A stretch of 52,612 nt of DNA from Gemmatimonadota bacterium (GCA_022564055.1 JADFMD010000011.1:1-52612), one strand, 5' to 3'; positions 9,890 to 18,932 are shown, numbered from the stretch's first letter. Translations and numbers: made by a program. The notes: generated by a model from the sequence alone, not told the origin.

Positions 9890-11101
9890 TCAGGTGCGGC
9901 GGATCGAGAGCGCTACGGCATTACCTCCGCCGAGACAGAGGGTCGCGAGGCCGGTCTCCACATCCCGGTCCTCCATGGCACCGAGTAGGGTCACCAAGAT
10001 GCGTGCCCCGGACGCACCGATCGGATGTCCGAGGGCCACCGCGCCACCATGGACGTTCACCCGCTCAGGATCCATCTCCAGGCCCCTCATGTCCGCCAGG
10101 GCCTGCACCGCGAACGCTTCGTTCAACTCGACCAGGCCATAGTCCCCGACGCCCGTGTCTTCCTTTTCCATCAGCTTCTTGACGGCCGCGATCGGGGCGA
10201 AAAACAGATCTTGGGGGTCGGCTCCGGCCGCCGTATAGGCAGAAATCTCCGCACGGACCGGTATTCCCTGCGCCTGAGCGAACTCGAGGGAAGCGACCAC
10301 GATGGCCGCCGCCCCATCGTTGAGTCCGGGGGCATTTCCCGCGGTCACCACGAGCTCCTCGATATCATCCGGGGCGTCGGCCCCAAAAGCGGGACGCAGC
10401 TTCCCGAGCGCCTCCAGCGACGTGTCGCGCCGGGGGCTCTCGTCGGAATCGACCACGGTGGTGCCCCGACGTGTGTCGATCGACACCGAAACGATCTCCT
10501 GCTCGAACTTGCCTCCGTCCATGGCGGCGACCGCCAGGCGGTGAGAGCGAAGTGCGAACTCATCGGCGTCGGTCCTCGAAATCCCCGCCTTCGCAGCGGT
10601 ATACTCGGCGTGACCGCCCATGTGGCAATTGCCGAACGCACACCATAGGCCGTCCAACACCAAGCCGTCCTGGAGCGTTTGGTCGCCCAACTTTACACCG
10701 GATCGAAGACCCCGGACGTAGTGAGGCACGTTCGACATCGACTCCATCCCCCCGGCTACGACCACCTGAGCGTCACCGGCCCGTACCGCCTGAGCCGCGA
10801 GCATCACGGCCTTCAAACCCGATCCGCAGACCTTGTTGACCGTCAGGGCGGGAACGGTCGCCGGAACGCCGCCGGAAATCGCGGCCTGCCGCGCCGGGGC
10901 CTGGCCCTCGCCCGCCACGACCACGTTGCCCATGATGACCTCGTCGACGCTGGCCGGATCGACCCCAGATCGCTCCAACGCCGCCCGGATCGCTATTCCC
11001 CCTAGCTCGGGGGCGGCCAGCGGGGACAGACCGCCGAGAAAGCGGCCGATCGGAGTACGGGCTCCTCCGAGGATTACCGGGGTTCTCGCCTTTTCACCCA
11101 T
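9890..11101 (-). CDS. acetyl-CoA acetyltransferase (thiolase II)
   Basis: Thiolase condenses two acetyl-CoA to acetoacetyl-CoA, or cleaves it in the degradative direction. The 403-residue protein has the nucleophile Cys92 in [12 protein letters not shown], the His359 region [16 protein letters not shown] and Cys389 in [13 protein letters not shown], so the catalytic set is complete. Pairing with hbd suggests 4-carbon CoA metabolism (hydroxybutyrate storage, butyryl-CoA or fatty-acid oxidation). No phaC or crotonase gene is present to decide. It lies 59 bases downstream of the exonuclease gene. Confidence 0.95.
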   Translation of the reverse strand: MGEKARTPVILGGARTPIGRFLGGLSPLAAPELGGIAIRAALERSGVDPASVDEVIMGNVVVAGEGQAPARQAAISGGVPATVPALTVNKVCGSGLKAVMLAAQAVRAGDAQVVVAGGMESMSNVPHYVRGLRSGVKLGDQTLQDGLVLDGLWCAFGNCHMGGHAEYTAAKAGISRTDADEFALRSHRLAVAAMDGGKFEQEIVSVSIDTRRGTTVVDSDESPRRDTSLEALGKLRPAFGADAPDDIEELVVTAGNAPGLNDGAAAIVVASLEFAQAQGIPVRAEISAYTAAGADPQDLFFAPIAAVKKLMEKEDTGVGDYGLVELNEAFAVQALADMRGLEMDPERVNVHGGAVALGHPIGASGARILVTLLGAMEDRDVETGLATLCLGGGNAVALSIRRT

Positions 11102-11160
11102 GACCGAACGTCTTGTAGTGGAGTCCCATCCCGCCGGTACAGCGGTGACAGCGACATAAT

Positions 11161-12006
11161 CTAGTCGGTGTCGGGAGTGGCGCCCAAGAAGGACAACTGC
11201 TGGCCCTGCCGAGGTCGCGAACGCCGCCCACGCTTCCTGAGAAATGATCTGAGGGCATGGAGGTCGGAGAGTCCCCGCCGGTTCGCCTCATCTAGGAGCC
11301 GGATAAGAACACGCGCCGTGGCCAAGGCGTCTCCGTACGCGCGGTGCCGATCCGGAACGTCGATCCCAAAGTGCCGGGTAATCGCGTCGAGATTTCGGCG
11401 CCGCAAACGAGGGATGAGCCGGCGCGCCATCTGAACGGTGCATAAACGCTCGACGTCGGGGGCCTCACCGATGGCTTCTATGAGCTGCTGACTGACGAAG
11501 CCCCAGTCGAAGCGCACATTATGCGCCACGAAAATGCGGCCCTCCAGCCGCTCCAGAACCGCAGCTGCGATGTGATCGAAAAAGGGCGCTGACGAAACCA
11601 TGCCATCGCTGATACCGGTCAGCTCCTCGATGTGGGAAGGGATCGTTCTGCCCGGATTTACCAGCGACCGATACTCATCCTCCACGACACCGCCACGTAC
11701 CTCGTAGATGGCGATGTCCGTCAGGCGATGGCCGCGCCCAAAGCTCCCACCCGTCGTTTCGACGTCCACCACGGCGTAACGCAACTCGGAGAGCGGAGTA
11801 CCCGGGCCCGGACCCGCCATGGACCAAACGCCTTCACCATCGACCTGGAATCGTGGGTCGGCACCCAAGAGCGTAAAAACCGCGGCGGATGCGGCCCCCG
11901 GATTTCCGGCGAGCCCCAGAGCCTCATGGGCGAGAGCAACCGTATGTATGGGCCCCTTCTCGAGAACCGAAGCGGCCCGGTGAATCAGAGTTCGGTCTGG
12001 GCTCAC
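11161..12006 (-). CDS. DnaQ-like 3'-5' exonuclease (DEDDh family)
   Basis: The protein has 281 residues and starts with GTG in a GTGA overlap with rex. The N-terminal about 70 residues form a small helical/winged extension of unknown role. The exonuclease domain follows, with motif I VVDVETTG, motif II FVAHNVRFDWGFV and motif III HRAYGDALATARVL, giving the DEDDh catalytic set. It is related to the Pol III epsilon proofreading subunit, but the extra N-terminus and basic C-terminal tail (LRKRGRRSRPRQ) mean it could act in repair or RNA turnover instead. Translational coupling to rex is notable. Confidence 0.85.
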   Translation of the reverse strand: MSPDRTLIHRAASVLEKGPIHTVALAHEALGLAGNPGAASAAVFTLLGADPRFQVDGEGVWSMAGPGPGTPLSELRYAVVDVETTGGSFGRGHRLTDIAIYEVRGGVVEDEYRSLVNPGRTIPSHIEELTGISDGMVSSAPFFDHIAAAVLERLEGRIFVAHNVRFDWGFVSQQLIEAIGEAPDVERLCTVQMARRLIPRLRRRNLDAITRHFGIDVPDRHRAYGDALATARVLIRLLDEANRRGLSDLHALRSFLRKRGRRSRPRQGQQLSFLGATPDTD

Positions 12007-12644
12007 GCCTCTTCGTCTTCCTGGCTCAGGGCGAAGGACAAGGCTTCCAGTTCCATCACCATGTTCACATCCTTCACGGCGACTCTCTCAGGGACCTTCA
12101 GCTTCGTGGGCGCGAAGTTGAGAATACCCCTGACGCCCGCCTCCTCGACGTACTCCATGACGGACGGCACGGCCTCCACTGGAATCGCAAGAATCACGAT
12201 CTCGACGCCTTGGTCCTTAGCGACCGATACGAACTGGCTGATATCCCTCACTCGCAGCCCGCCCCATCTCTCACCCACCTTGGATGGGTCGGAGTCGAAG
12301 ATAGCCACCACATCATAGCTGCGCTCGGCGAACCCCCCGTACTCCACGAGCGCCGACCCAATGCGTCCGGCGCCCACGAGAGCGACACGCCAGCGACGGT
12401 CGAGTCCCAGAATTTTCTTGAGCCTCTCGGACAGATCCGCTACATCGTAGCCGAGTCCACGCTTTCCAAAGGACCCGAACAGAGAGAGATCCTTCCGGAC
12501 CTGGGCAGCCGTAGTCGCGCTCCGGCCCGACATCTCTTCGCTGGACACCGTCTTTTGATCCTCACGCTCCAGGTCCTCCAGAATCCGAAGGTAGAGAGAG
12601 AGACGGTGGACCGCCGATTCTGAAATTTTCCTCGAGATGGACAA
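12003..12644 (-). CDS. rex: redox-sensing transcriptional repressor Rex
   Basis: Rex binds DNA when NADH is low and is released by NADH. The 213-residue protein has an N-terminal winged helix (SESAVHRLSLYLRILEDLE, then SGRSATTAAQVRKDLSLFG and GKRGLGYDV) and a Rossmann domain with VALVGAGRIGSALVEYGGF and a C-terminal domain-swap helix. The start is TTG at 12644, supported by family alignment and a GGGG stretch upstream. A perfect Rex operator lies 33-50 bases upstream, so autoregulation is likely. The gene heads a cluster with the exonuclease, thiolase and hbd. Confidence 0.95.
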   Translation of the reverse strand: MSISRKISESAVHRLSLYLRILEDLEREDQKTVSSEEMSGRSATTAAQVRKDLSLFGSFGKRGLGYDVADLSERLKKILGLDRRWRVALVGAGRIGSALVEYGGFAERSYDVVAIFDSDPSKVGERWGGLRVRDISQFVSVAKDQGVEIVILAIPVEAVPSVMEYVEEAGVRGILNFAPTKLKVPERVAVKDVNMVMELEALSFALSQEDEEA

Positions 12645-12676
12645 CTATAACCCCGTTTTTCCAACCGCACGCGGCT

Positions 12677-12694
12677 TTGTGAAAATCTTCACAA
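12677..12694 (-). promoter_or_regulatory. Rex operator
   Basis: The sequence TTGTGAAAATCTTCACAA is a perfect inverted repeat (TTGTGAA - 4 - TTCACAA), identical to the known Rex consensus. It sits immediately downstream of the putative -10 box of the rex promoter, a position suited to steric repression, and 32 bases before the TTG start. Confidence 0.9.
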
Positions 12695-12723
12695 TATTAG
12701 TGGGAGTGGAACGTGTGCGCCAA
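12694..12723 (-). promoter_or_regulatory. putative rex promoter
   Basis: On the minus strand TTGGCG (12718-12723) and TAATAT (12694-12699) are separated by 18 bases, and the Rex operator shares the last base of the -10 box. It is located between the rsmA stop and rex. Confidence 0.5.
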
Positions 12724-12724
12724 T

Positions 12725-13525
12725 TCAAGCCGTCCTGGTGATGAATTCGGACAGTCGCACGAACTCTTCCGGAGACAGCGTTTCCGGCCTGCGCGTAAGA
12801 TCCCATCCTGTTTCTCGCGAGAGGTCGTCCAAACGAGTCCGAGAGATTCTCAGCGCCTCGTGGTCACGGAGGATCTTCTGTATCTGTTTTCTCCGCCATT
12901 CGAAGGCAGCCCGGGTGAGCACCCTGAGTGACCGTTCCTCGTCAGCGGAAAGAGGGGGAGGCGCGAATGGAGTGATCCGCACCACTGCGGAGTCCACCCC
13001 CGGGACGGGCCGGAAAGCGGCTCGCGGCACCTGAAGGACTCGCTCCACGGATGCGACGCACCGAACACCGACCGTAAGAGCCCCATAATCGCCGGTGCCA
13101 GGCTCAGCAGTGAGTCGGTCGGCCACCTCGCGCTGTACCATCAGAATGATGTCCCGGGGGCGGGGGAGTTCCAGCAGTTTAAAGATGATCGGCGCTGTGA
13201 TGTTGTAAGGGATGTTTCCCACGACGAGCAGGGCCGTAGGATCCTGGACTACCGCGCCGTAATCCAATTTCAGGAAATCCTGATGGAGGATCTCCACGTC
13301 GGGGCGGCTACCCCACTCTTCCCTGAGCGCCTCCACCAGCCGGTCGTCCAACTCTACGAGCACCAGATGCCCGGCCCGGCCCACCAAGTGCCGTGTGAGC
13401 GCGCCGCGGCCCGAGCCGATCTCCAACACGGTGTCCGACCGCGAACAGTGGAGCGCCTCGACAATTTTCTTTTGAAGCGCAACATCCACGAGGAAGTTTT
13501 GCCCGAGAGATTTTTTCGCCCGCAT
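12725..13525 (-). CDS. rsmA: 16S rRNA dimethyladenosine transferase
   Basis: RsmA (KsgA) dimethylates two adjacent adenines in helix 45 of 16S rRNA late in 30S assembly. The 266-residue protein starts MRAKKSLGQNFLVD, typical of the family. SAM motif I is VLEIGSGRGALTRHL, the acidic loop is LVLVELDD, and the catalytic motif IV is VVGNIPYNITAPI. A C-terminal helical domain follows. The gene lies 23 bases downstream of the SpoIIE-type phosphatase, and its stop is next to the rex promoter. Confidence 0.96.
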   Translation of the reverse strand: MRAKKSLGQNFLVDVALQKKIVEALHCSRSDTVLEIGSGRGALTRHLVGRAGHLVLVELDDRLVEALREEWGSRPDVEILHQDFLKLDYGAVVQDPTALLVVGNIPYNITAPIIFKLLELPRPRDIILMVQREVADRLTAEPGTGDYGALTVGVRCVASVERVLQVPRAAFRPVPGVDSAVVRITPFAPPPLSADEERSLRVLTRAAFEWRRKQIQKILRDHEALRISRTRLDDLSRETGWDLTRRPETLSPEEFVRLSEFITRTA

Positions 13526-13548
13526 CAGCTGAGGCCGCCGTGCCCCGA

Positions 13549-15126
13549 TCAGGTTCGGAGGACCACCGCGGTTCGGTCGTCTGCCGGAACGTAGGGGGTG
13601 GCGGCTTCGGCGAGGTCGAACAGGACTTCCACGATGTGATCGGGGTCGGCCTTCCGCTCTTTTTTCACGACCTCGAGGACCGCGGCCTCCCCACTCCCAG
13701 GCTCGGGTGTCGCGAGCGTGTCGGACAGGCCATCGGTGAAGAGGACCAGGAGGTCGCCGCCGTCCCAGGACATCCGGCCCTCACCGTACGAATCGGGACC
13801 GGCAAATCCCATAGGGGGGTCGGTGGCCGCAAGCCGCTCGGAATCGCCGTTGGATCGGAACACCCAGGCGTGTGGATGGCCGGCGTTCGAGTACCGAAGC
13901 TCCCCGGCGGTCGGATCGATCACGACATAGCAGAGGCTTACGAACATCTCCGTGGTTTCGAGCTCGCCGCTCAGGGCATCGTCGAGCTTACGTAGCACCT
14001 CCGCCGGGTCGGGAGACTCCTGGGCATAGATGCTCGCGGCGCTCAAGCACAGCGCCATGATCAGCGCAGCCGGGAAACCGTGAGTCGAGACATCCCCGAT
14101 CATCACGCCGATCTTTCCCGATGGTAACTTGAAAAGATGGAAGAAGTCCCCGCCGACCTGCTCCGCGGAAACCACGCGGGCTGCAACATTCGCCCGGTCG
14201 AATGCCTCGGGTGAGGGCAGAAGCTTCATCTGGAGATTGTGCGCCAACTCCATTTCGTGACTCATTCTTTCCTGCGCGAGGCTTTCCTGAATGAGCCGGT
14301 TGTTTTCGAGCGCCGCACCTACCTGACTCGCGATCGCCGAGAGAAGCTTCTTGTCGCTCGTGGTGAAGGGCTCTCCGGTCACGCGGCCGAAGAGGTCGAT
14401 CACGCCTACGATTCTGGATTCCCCCGACCGTCGGCTATAGCTGATGGGAACCGAGATGTCGGTCGTGGCGCCGCCCGAGGGAGACTCGCCTCCGTCCCCT
14501 CGCCCACCGATCCGGGAACGTCCCTCCTGGAAGACCTGGGACGTGACCAAGTCCGGGGTTTGGTCCACGAGTGGGTCACTGGAACCTGGACCCACCGAGG
14601 CTGTGAGACGAAGCAGATCTTGGCCGCGGTCGTAGACCCAGAGAGCCCCACTCTCCGCCCCGAGCACTTCACAGACCTCGCTCAGGATGTCGTCGGTGGC
14701 TTCCTCGAGAATGAGTATCGAACCGAGCGTTTCGCTGATCGAGTACAGCAGATTGATTTCCTCATAACGCTCCGACAACTCACGTGTGAAGAAATCCACC
14801 TCCTGCATGAGTTCGAGGACCCGCTCGACGGCCGACTGTACAAAGGAAACGAAGCCCTCCAACACCAAACTCCCGGGTGAGCACAGCTCGAGTTGAAATG
14901 CAGGCCCACCTTTTGGGGACAGGCAGCGGAACAGGCTGTCCGGCAACGGCTCTCGGTGCCCGTCGGGCGCGCCATTCTCCAGAGCCGGATAGACGTGAGC
15001 CGTGCGTTTGCCATCCTCTCCGAGGCTCCAAAGGTGAAACTCCAGGCCGAGCTGACTCCTGAACTCGTCGAGGGCCTCCTGAACCGGAAGCGGAAGGACA
15101 GCGGGAGTCACGTTTTTCCCACTCAT
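13549..15126 (-). CDS. GAF-domain SpoIIE-type protein serine phosphatase (RsbU-like)
   Basis: The 525-residue protein has three parts. The N-terminal about 125 residues are unassigned, a GAF-like sensor spans about 130-290 (LLYSISETLGSILILEEATD through FTTSDKKLLSAIASQVGAAL), and a PP2C/SpoIIE domain fills the rest. The last part shows QMKLLPSPEAF, VGGDFFHLF, MIGDVSTHGFPAALIM, LFTDGLSD and a final DDRTAVVL, with the metal-binding Asp residues present. Such enzymes dephosphorylate STAS anti-anti-sigma factors. Its ATG overlaps the upstream kinase stop. No signal peptide or membrane segment is visible, so it should act in the cytoplasm. Confidence 0.9.
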   Translation of the reverse strand: MSGKNVTPAVLPLPVQEALDEFRSQLGLEFHLWSLGEDGKRTAHVYPALENGAPDGHREPLPDSLFRCLSPKGGPAFQLELCSPGSLVLEGFVSFVQSAVERVLELMQEVDFFTRELSERYEEINLLYSISETLGSILILEEATDDILSEVCEVLGAESGALWVYDRGQDLLRLTASVGPGSSDPLVDQTPDLVTSQVFQEGRSRIGGRGDGGESPSGGATTDISVPISYSRRSGESRIVGVIDLFGRVTGEPFTTSDKKLLSAIASQVGAALENNRLIQESLAQERMSHEMELAHNLQMKLLPSPEAFDRANVAARVVSAEQVGGDFFHLFKLPSGKIGVMIGDVSTHGFPAALIMALCLSAASIYAQESPDPAEVLRKLDDALSGELETTEMFVSLCYVVIDPTAGELRYSNAGHPHAWVFRSNGDSERLAATDPPMGFAGPDSYGEGRMSWDGGDLLVLFTDGLSDTLATPEPGSGEAAVLEVVKKERKADPDHIVEVLFDLAEAATPYVPADDRTAVVLRT

Positions 15127-15548
15127 TTGTCAGCTTCTCCCTCGAGCCGCAGCACCAGGGTCACGGAATTCCCCTGCTCATTGAAATGGACTTCATCCAT
15201 CAGCGCCTTCATCAAGAAAATCCCCCTGCCCCCAGACTTGGAGATGTTGCCCGGGAGGGTTGGATCGGGGACCGTCGTGGGATCGAAGCCTTCGCCCTGG
15301 TCGGTGACCCGCACCGCAATCTCTTCCACCCTTACCGTGACTTCGATACGGACACGCTTGTTGGGGTCGCTGTTATTGCCATAGAGCATGGCGTTGGAGA
15401 GAGCCTCGGTGAGGCCGACGCGAAAGTTCAGATTGAAGCGACGCGCATAATCACAGCAAGTGGAACAGTGCCGCATGACATAATCCACGGCGTGCTCGAT
15501 CGAACGAATGTCGTTCGGCAACTCGAGAATGAGTTCCTGATCCACCAA
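15123..15548 (-). CDS. RsbW-like anti-sigma factor / serine kinase
   Basis: A 141-residue GHKL (HATPase_c_2) protein. The N box is VGLTEALSNAMLYGN, the G1 box VTDQGEGFDP and the G2 region KSGGRGIFLMKALMDEV. This is the single-domain kinase form that phosphorylates a STAS protein and binds a sigma factor. It is placed between the STAS gene and the phosphatase, so the three make a complete partner-switching set without an adjacent sigma factor. The ATGA overlap with the phosphatase suggests coupled translation. Confidence 0.9.
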   Translation of the reverse strand: MVDQELILELPNDIRSIEHAVDYVMRHCSTCCDYARRFNLNFRVGLTEALSNAMLYGNNSDPNKRVRIEVTVRVEEIAVRVTDQGEGFDPTTVPDPTLPGNISKSGGRGIFLMKALMDEVHFNEQGNSVTLVLRLEGEADK

Positions 15549-15576
15549 CTATCCTCCGCTGGAACCCTCCGGCGTT

Positions 15577-15909
15577 CTAGAGCCCCTCCAGCGCCTCTTC
15601 CCGCGTATCGGCGATAGTGAAGAGCGTGTCCAGTTTCGTGAGCTCGAACAAGGTTCTCAGGTCCTCGTTGAGGCTGGCGAGTCGAAGCTCACCCTCCTGC
15701 TCCCGAATCTTCTTGGAGAGAGAAACCAACACGCCCAAGCCCGATGAGTCGATGTAGCCGGTATCAGAAAAATTAACGACGAACCTGCGTTCCCCCTTCT
15801 CAAGCTCATCGAGAATCTTCTGCTTCAGCTCTTGGCGATTTCCGACGATGAGCTGCCCTTCCACATCGATGACCGTCACGTCGCCCAGTTTGCTCACCTG
15901 AAATCCCAT
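15577..15909 (-). CDS. STAS-domain anti-anti-sigma factor
   Basis: This is the switch protein of the module. When dephosphorylated it sequesters the RsbW-like kinase and frees its partner. The start is ATG 15909, preceded by GGAGG four bases upstream, which gives 110 residues. An upstream start at 15990 would add a non-homologous stretch. The phospho-acceptor serine region is FSDTGYIDSSGLGVLVSL (Ser55/Ser56). The gene is the first of the module, with a possible promoter 60-90 bases upstream. Confidence 0.93.
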   Translation of the reverse strand: MGFQVSKLGDVTVIDVEGQLIVGNRQELKQKILDELEKGERRFVVNFSDTGYIDSSGLGVLVSLSKKIREQEGELRLASLNEDLRTLFELTKLDTLFTIADTREEALEGL

Positions 15910-15968
15910 GAGTCCTCCATTTGGGTTGGGCGCCCAGCACGATAGGTGTGCGTACCGGACGGGTGAAA

Positions 15969-15998
15969 ACGATAAGAGAAACCGCCCCACTGAGGCAA
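15969..15998 (-). promoter_or_regulatory. possible promoter of the partner-switching module
   Basis: On the minus strand TTGCCT (15993-15998) and TATCGT (15969-15974) are 18 bases apart, 60 bases upstream of the STAS start. Both boxes match four of six consensus bases. An AACGAT...ATCGTT inverted repeat lies just upstream of it. Confidence 0.3.
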
Positions 15999-16083
15999 TA
16001 CTAACGATTTCGTATCTTCACATCGTTCAGTCCCGCCGGCACGCGTTCGAGGCCGAAATCCACGGCTTTCGGGCTCGGGAGAC

Positions 16084-16584
16084 TCACCCCGCCGAACGCC
16101 GCTGTAGCCGCCGCAACACCGGTTCGGAAACGAACCGGGAGACGTCGCCTCCAAGACGGGAGACCTCACGGACGAGCGACGCGGAAAGAAACGAATATTG
16201 CTGATTTGGGGTGAGGAATACGGTTTCGGACCCACTCCACAACTCCCGGTTCATCTGGGCCATCTCAAATTCGTACTCGTAATCGGAAACAGCCCGCAAG
16301 CCCCGCACAACGAAATGGGCACCGATCTCCTGGGCGAGGTCGACAAGGAGGCCTTCGAACTTGACCGCCTCGATTCGGTCATCGTCCTCGAAGACCTCCT
16401 GGACCATTTCCAGCCGCTCCTCGACGCTGAAGAGGCCGCCCTTCGCCTGGGAGACCGTGTGAGCGACCGCAACGACTAGTCGATCCGCGATGCGCAAGGA
16501 CCGTCGAGCCACGTCCTCATGCCCCTTGGTGATCGGATCGAACGAGCCCGGATAGATGGCGACTACCGGATGAACTCGTGTCAT
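16084..16584 (-). CDS. coaD: phosphopantetheine adenylyltransferase
   Basis: CoaD transfers AMP to 4'-phosphopantetheine in coenzyme A synthesis. The 166-residue protein begins with VVAIYPGSFDPITKGHEDVA, holding the nucleotidyltransferase TxGH motif. It also has FVVRGLRAVSDYEYEFEMAQ and the C-terminal SFLSASLVREVSRLGGDVS signature. The start ATG overlaps the rsmD stop by four bases, the usual rsmD-coaD pairing. The 174 bases downstream hold the next unit's promoter. Confidence 0.97.
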   Translation of the reverse strand: MTRVHPVVAIYPGSFDPITKGHEDVARRSLRIADRLVVAVAHTVSQAKGGLFSVEERLEMVQEVFEDDDRIEAVKFEGLLVDLAQEIGAHFVVRGLRAVSDYEYEFEMAQMNRELWSGSETVFLTPNQQYSFLSASLVREVSRLGGDVSRFVSEPVLRRLQRRSAG

Positions 16585-17123
16585 GTTTTCGCCTCGACGA
16601 TGGAAATGAGTGTGTCTCCATAGCTCCGCTGACGGAGCCCAGGAGGGTCGGGAGTCGCATCCGTTTTACGATGCTCGACCCAAAGCTGGGAGGCAAACGG
16701 AACCACCCCGAAGGCCTCGATCAAGCGTTCCGCAAATCCCTTTCCGTACGGCGGATCGGCAAGAGCGAGGTCGAAGGCTCCAGCCTCGAGGTGTCTCACG
16801 TACTCCATAGCATCTCCACCGCAGATCTCCACTTCGGACTCCGCACCGAGCAACTCCGCGTTGTCTCGTATCCCCTTCAAAGCGCCCCGGGACCGTTCGA
16901 CGAACACCACCCTCTCGGCTCCCCGGCTCAACGCCTCGAAGCCCAACGCCCCCGAGCCCGCGAACAGGTCCAACACCGTGGCGCCCTCCAGGTCCGCACC
17001 CAACGCCGCCATCCAGGATTCCCTCACCCGATCCGAGGTGGGCCGGACGTCCCGCCCGCGAAGCGCCTTGAGGCGACGCCCCCGCCATCGACCCGCGATG
17101 ATTCTCAAGCTACGCTCCCGCAT
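16581..17123 (-). CDS. rsmD: 16S rRNA (guanine(966)-N2)-methyltransferase
   Basis: RsmD methylates G966 of 16S rRNA. I chose ATG 17123, giving 180 residues and a 14-base overlap with recJ, because MRERSLRIIAGRWRGRRL matches the family start. The longer frame to 17195 is non-homologous. Motifs are RPTSDRVRESWM, SAM motif I VLDLFAGSGALGFEALSRGA and the catalytic DPPYG. It is coupled to coaD downstream by ATGA. Confidence 0.95.
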   Translation of the reverse strand: MRERSLRIIAGRWRGRRLKALRGRDVRPTSDRVRESWMAALGADLEGATVLDLFAGSGALGFEALSRGAERVVFVERSRGALKGIRDNAELLGAESEVEICGGDAMEYVRHLEAGAFDLALADPPYGKGFAERLIEAFGVVPFASQLWVEHRKTDATPDPPGLRQRSYGDTLISIVEAKT

Positions 17124-18891
17124 CCGCTGACAGGGGACGAGCCTCGGGAGATCCCTTCGACTCGGAGCGGCGTACGTCGAGGAGGTGCGCCTCAACCTGC
17201 CGGCGCCCTTTGAAGACGCCGAGTTTCAGCTTGAACACGACGTCCACCGGACCCATTCCGAGGCTCTCGGGGGGAACTCGGGCGACCAGGCCGAATCCGA
17301 TGGCGTCCACGCTATGATTGGCTTGCGTGATGTGGAGCTTCAGGTGGCCCTTCCCCACCTCCGTGGCCGGGCGGATCAGATCCACCTGGCGTGCGAGGAA
17401 CACCGGCGTTGGATTTCCCATTCCGAACGGCCCGAGGTAAGAGAGCATGTGCGCAAGCCGCTCGGTCATGGCTGCGAGAGGGATCTGGAGTTCGGGTCGG
17501 AGGACCGGGCGGGGCTGCTCCCCTCCCAGGCGCTCTCGGACCTCGGCGTTGAAGGCAACCCGGAAGCGGTCGATGCGATCCGTGGCGATATCCATGCCCG
17601 CCGCCGCGCGGTGCCCGCCAAAGCGACCCAAGTGCTCCCGGCAGGCATGGACGGCACCGAAAAGATCGAACCCGGGAATCGATCGCGCACTACCCCGCCC
17701 TAGCGCCTCAGAAACAGCGACCAGGACTGTGGGGCGATGGATCCGTTCGACAATCCTCGAGGCGACGATCCCGATCACCCCAGGATGCCACCCCTTCCCC
17801 TCGAGCACGACGCCGAAGTCCTGGGCGGGGTCGAACGAACGCTCCAGCTGCTCGAGGGCGTCTTCCAACATCCGCGCTTCTGCCTCACGCCTCAGCTCGT
17901 TCGCGTCTTCGAGACGGTCGGCCAGCGCCGAGATGCGCGCCAAATCCTCCGACATCAGCAACTCGAGTGCGGTCATCGCTTCCGCCATTCTTCCCGCGGC
18001 GTTGATTCGCGGTGCGATGCGGAACGCAACCTGCCCGGCATCGATCGGTCCGTCGCCGAGTCCGGCTCGCACCATGAGGGCCCTCAAGCCAGGCAGCTCC
18101 GTCCGAGCCATCGCCTTGAGGCCGTAGCGTACCAAGGTGCGGTTCTCCTGATTCAGAGGCACTACGTCGGCAATCGTAGCGAGCGCGACGAGATCCAGGG
18201 ACGAGTACAGCTCCTCCGGGTCGATTCCTTCTTCTTTGACCAGGGATTCGCACAGGCGATACGCCACACCGGTCCCGCAGAGGCCCTTGTTCGGATATCC
18301 GCAGTCGACACGATTCGGATTGACGACGGCTAGCGCCGGTGGCAACGTCTCCGCCGGGGTATGGTGATCCGTGATAATCACGTCGAGGCCGGCGGCGTTC
18401 GCATCCGCCACGGCATCATGGGCCCGAATCCCGGAGTCGACCGTGAGGATCAAGCCCGCTCCGGCTTCCTTCGCCGCGCCGATCCCGGCCGCACCCAGGT
18501 CATAGCCGTCCCGCAAACGGTGGGGCACAAAGGGAATCGCCTTCCCTCCGATCCTGCGGATCCACCTGGTCAGGAGGGTGGCACCCGCGATCCCATCCAC
18601 GTCGTAATCACCATGCACGAGAATGGTTTCTCCGCGTCGCACCGCGTCGAGTACCCTTTCAGTGGCTCGAGCCATCCCTGCGAGCTCTTGGGGGCCGTCC
18701 AGCTCCGACAGGAGAGGCCGTAGGTAAGCCTTCGCGCGAACAGGGTCCGCCAGATCCCGTCGCACCAATAGCGCACATAGGACTTCGGGAAGGGAAAGCG
18801 CCTCCTGGAGTGACCGTACGGCGCCGGGGGGTACCTCGCCGGGTTCCTCCCACCGGGGCTTCACCCCAGGGATCGCCGATGAGGGGCTCAC
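17110..18891 (-). CDS. recJ: single-stranded-DNA-specific exonuclease RecJ
   Basis: RecJ degrades single-stranded DNA 5' to 3' in recombination and mismatch or base-excision repair. The 593-residue protein has the DHH phosphoesterase motifs ILVHGDYDVDGIAGATLL, VDSGIRAHDA and VIITDHHTPAE, then the DHHA1 segment with GRGSARSIPGFDLFGA and FGGHRAAAGM, and a C-terminal OB-fold. Length and motif order are normal. It overlaps rsmD by 14 bases. Confidence 0.97.
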   Translation of the reverse strand: MSPSSAIPGVKPRWEEPGEVPPGAVRSLQEALSLPEVLCALLVRRDLADPVRAKAYLRPLLSELDGPQELAGMARATERVLDAVRRGETILVHGDYDVDGIAGATLLTRWIRRIGGKAIPFVPHRLRDGYDLGAAGIGAAKEAGAGLILTVDSGIRAHDAVADANAAGLDVIITDHHTPAETLPPALAVVNPNRVDCGYPNKGLCGTGVAYRLCESLVKEEGIDPEELYSSLDLVALATIADVVPLNQENRTLVRYGLKAMARTELPGLRALMVRAGLGDGPIDAGQVAFRIAPRINAAGRMAEAMTALELLMSEDLARISALADRLEDANELRREAEARMLEDALEQLERSFDPAQDFGVVLEGKGWHPGVIGIVASRIVERIHRPTVLVAVSEALGRGSARSIPGFDLFGAVHACREHLGRFGGHRAAAGMDIATDRIDRFRVAFNAEVRERLGGEQPRPVLRPELQIPLAAMTERLAHMLSYLGPFGMGNPTPVFLARQVDLIRPATEVGKGHLKLHITQANHSVDAIGFGLVARVPPESLGMGPVDVVFKLKLGVFKGRRQVEAHLLDVRRSESKGSPEARPLSADAGA

Positions 18892-18932
18892 GACCCTCTC
18901 CTCACGTCAGCGACTCACCGAAGCGGCAATGC

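Noticed and set aside
8784-10182. Overlapping plus-strand frames opposite leucine dehydrogenase and hbd
   Set aside because: Shadow frames of conserved genes, with His/Arg/Asp-rich low-information sequence.
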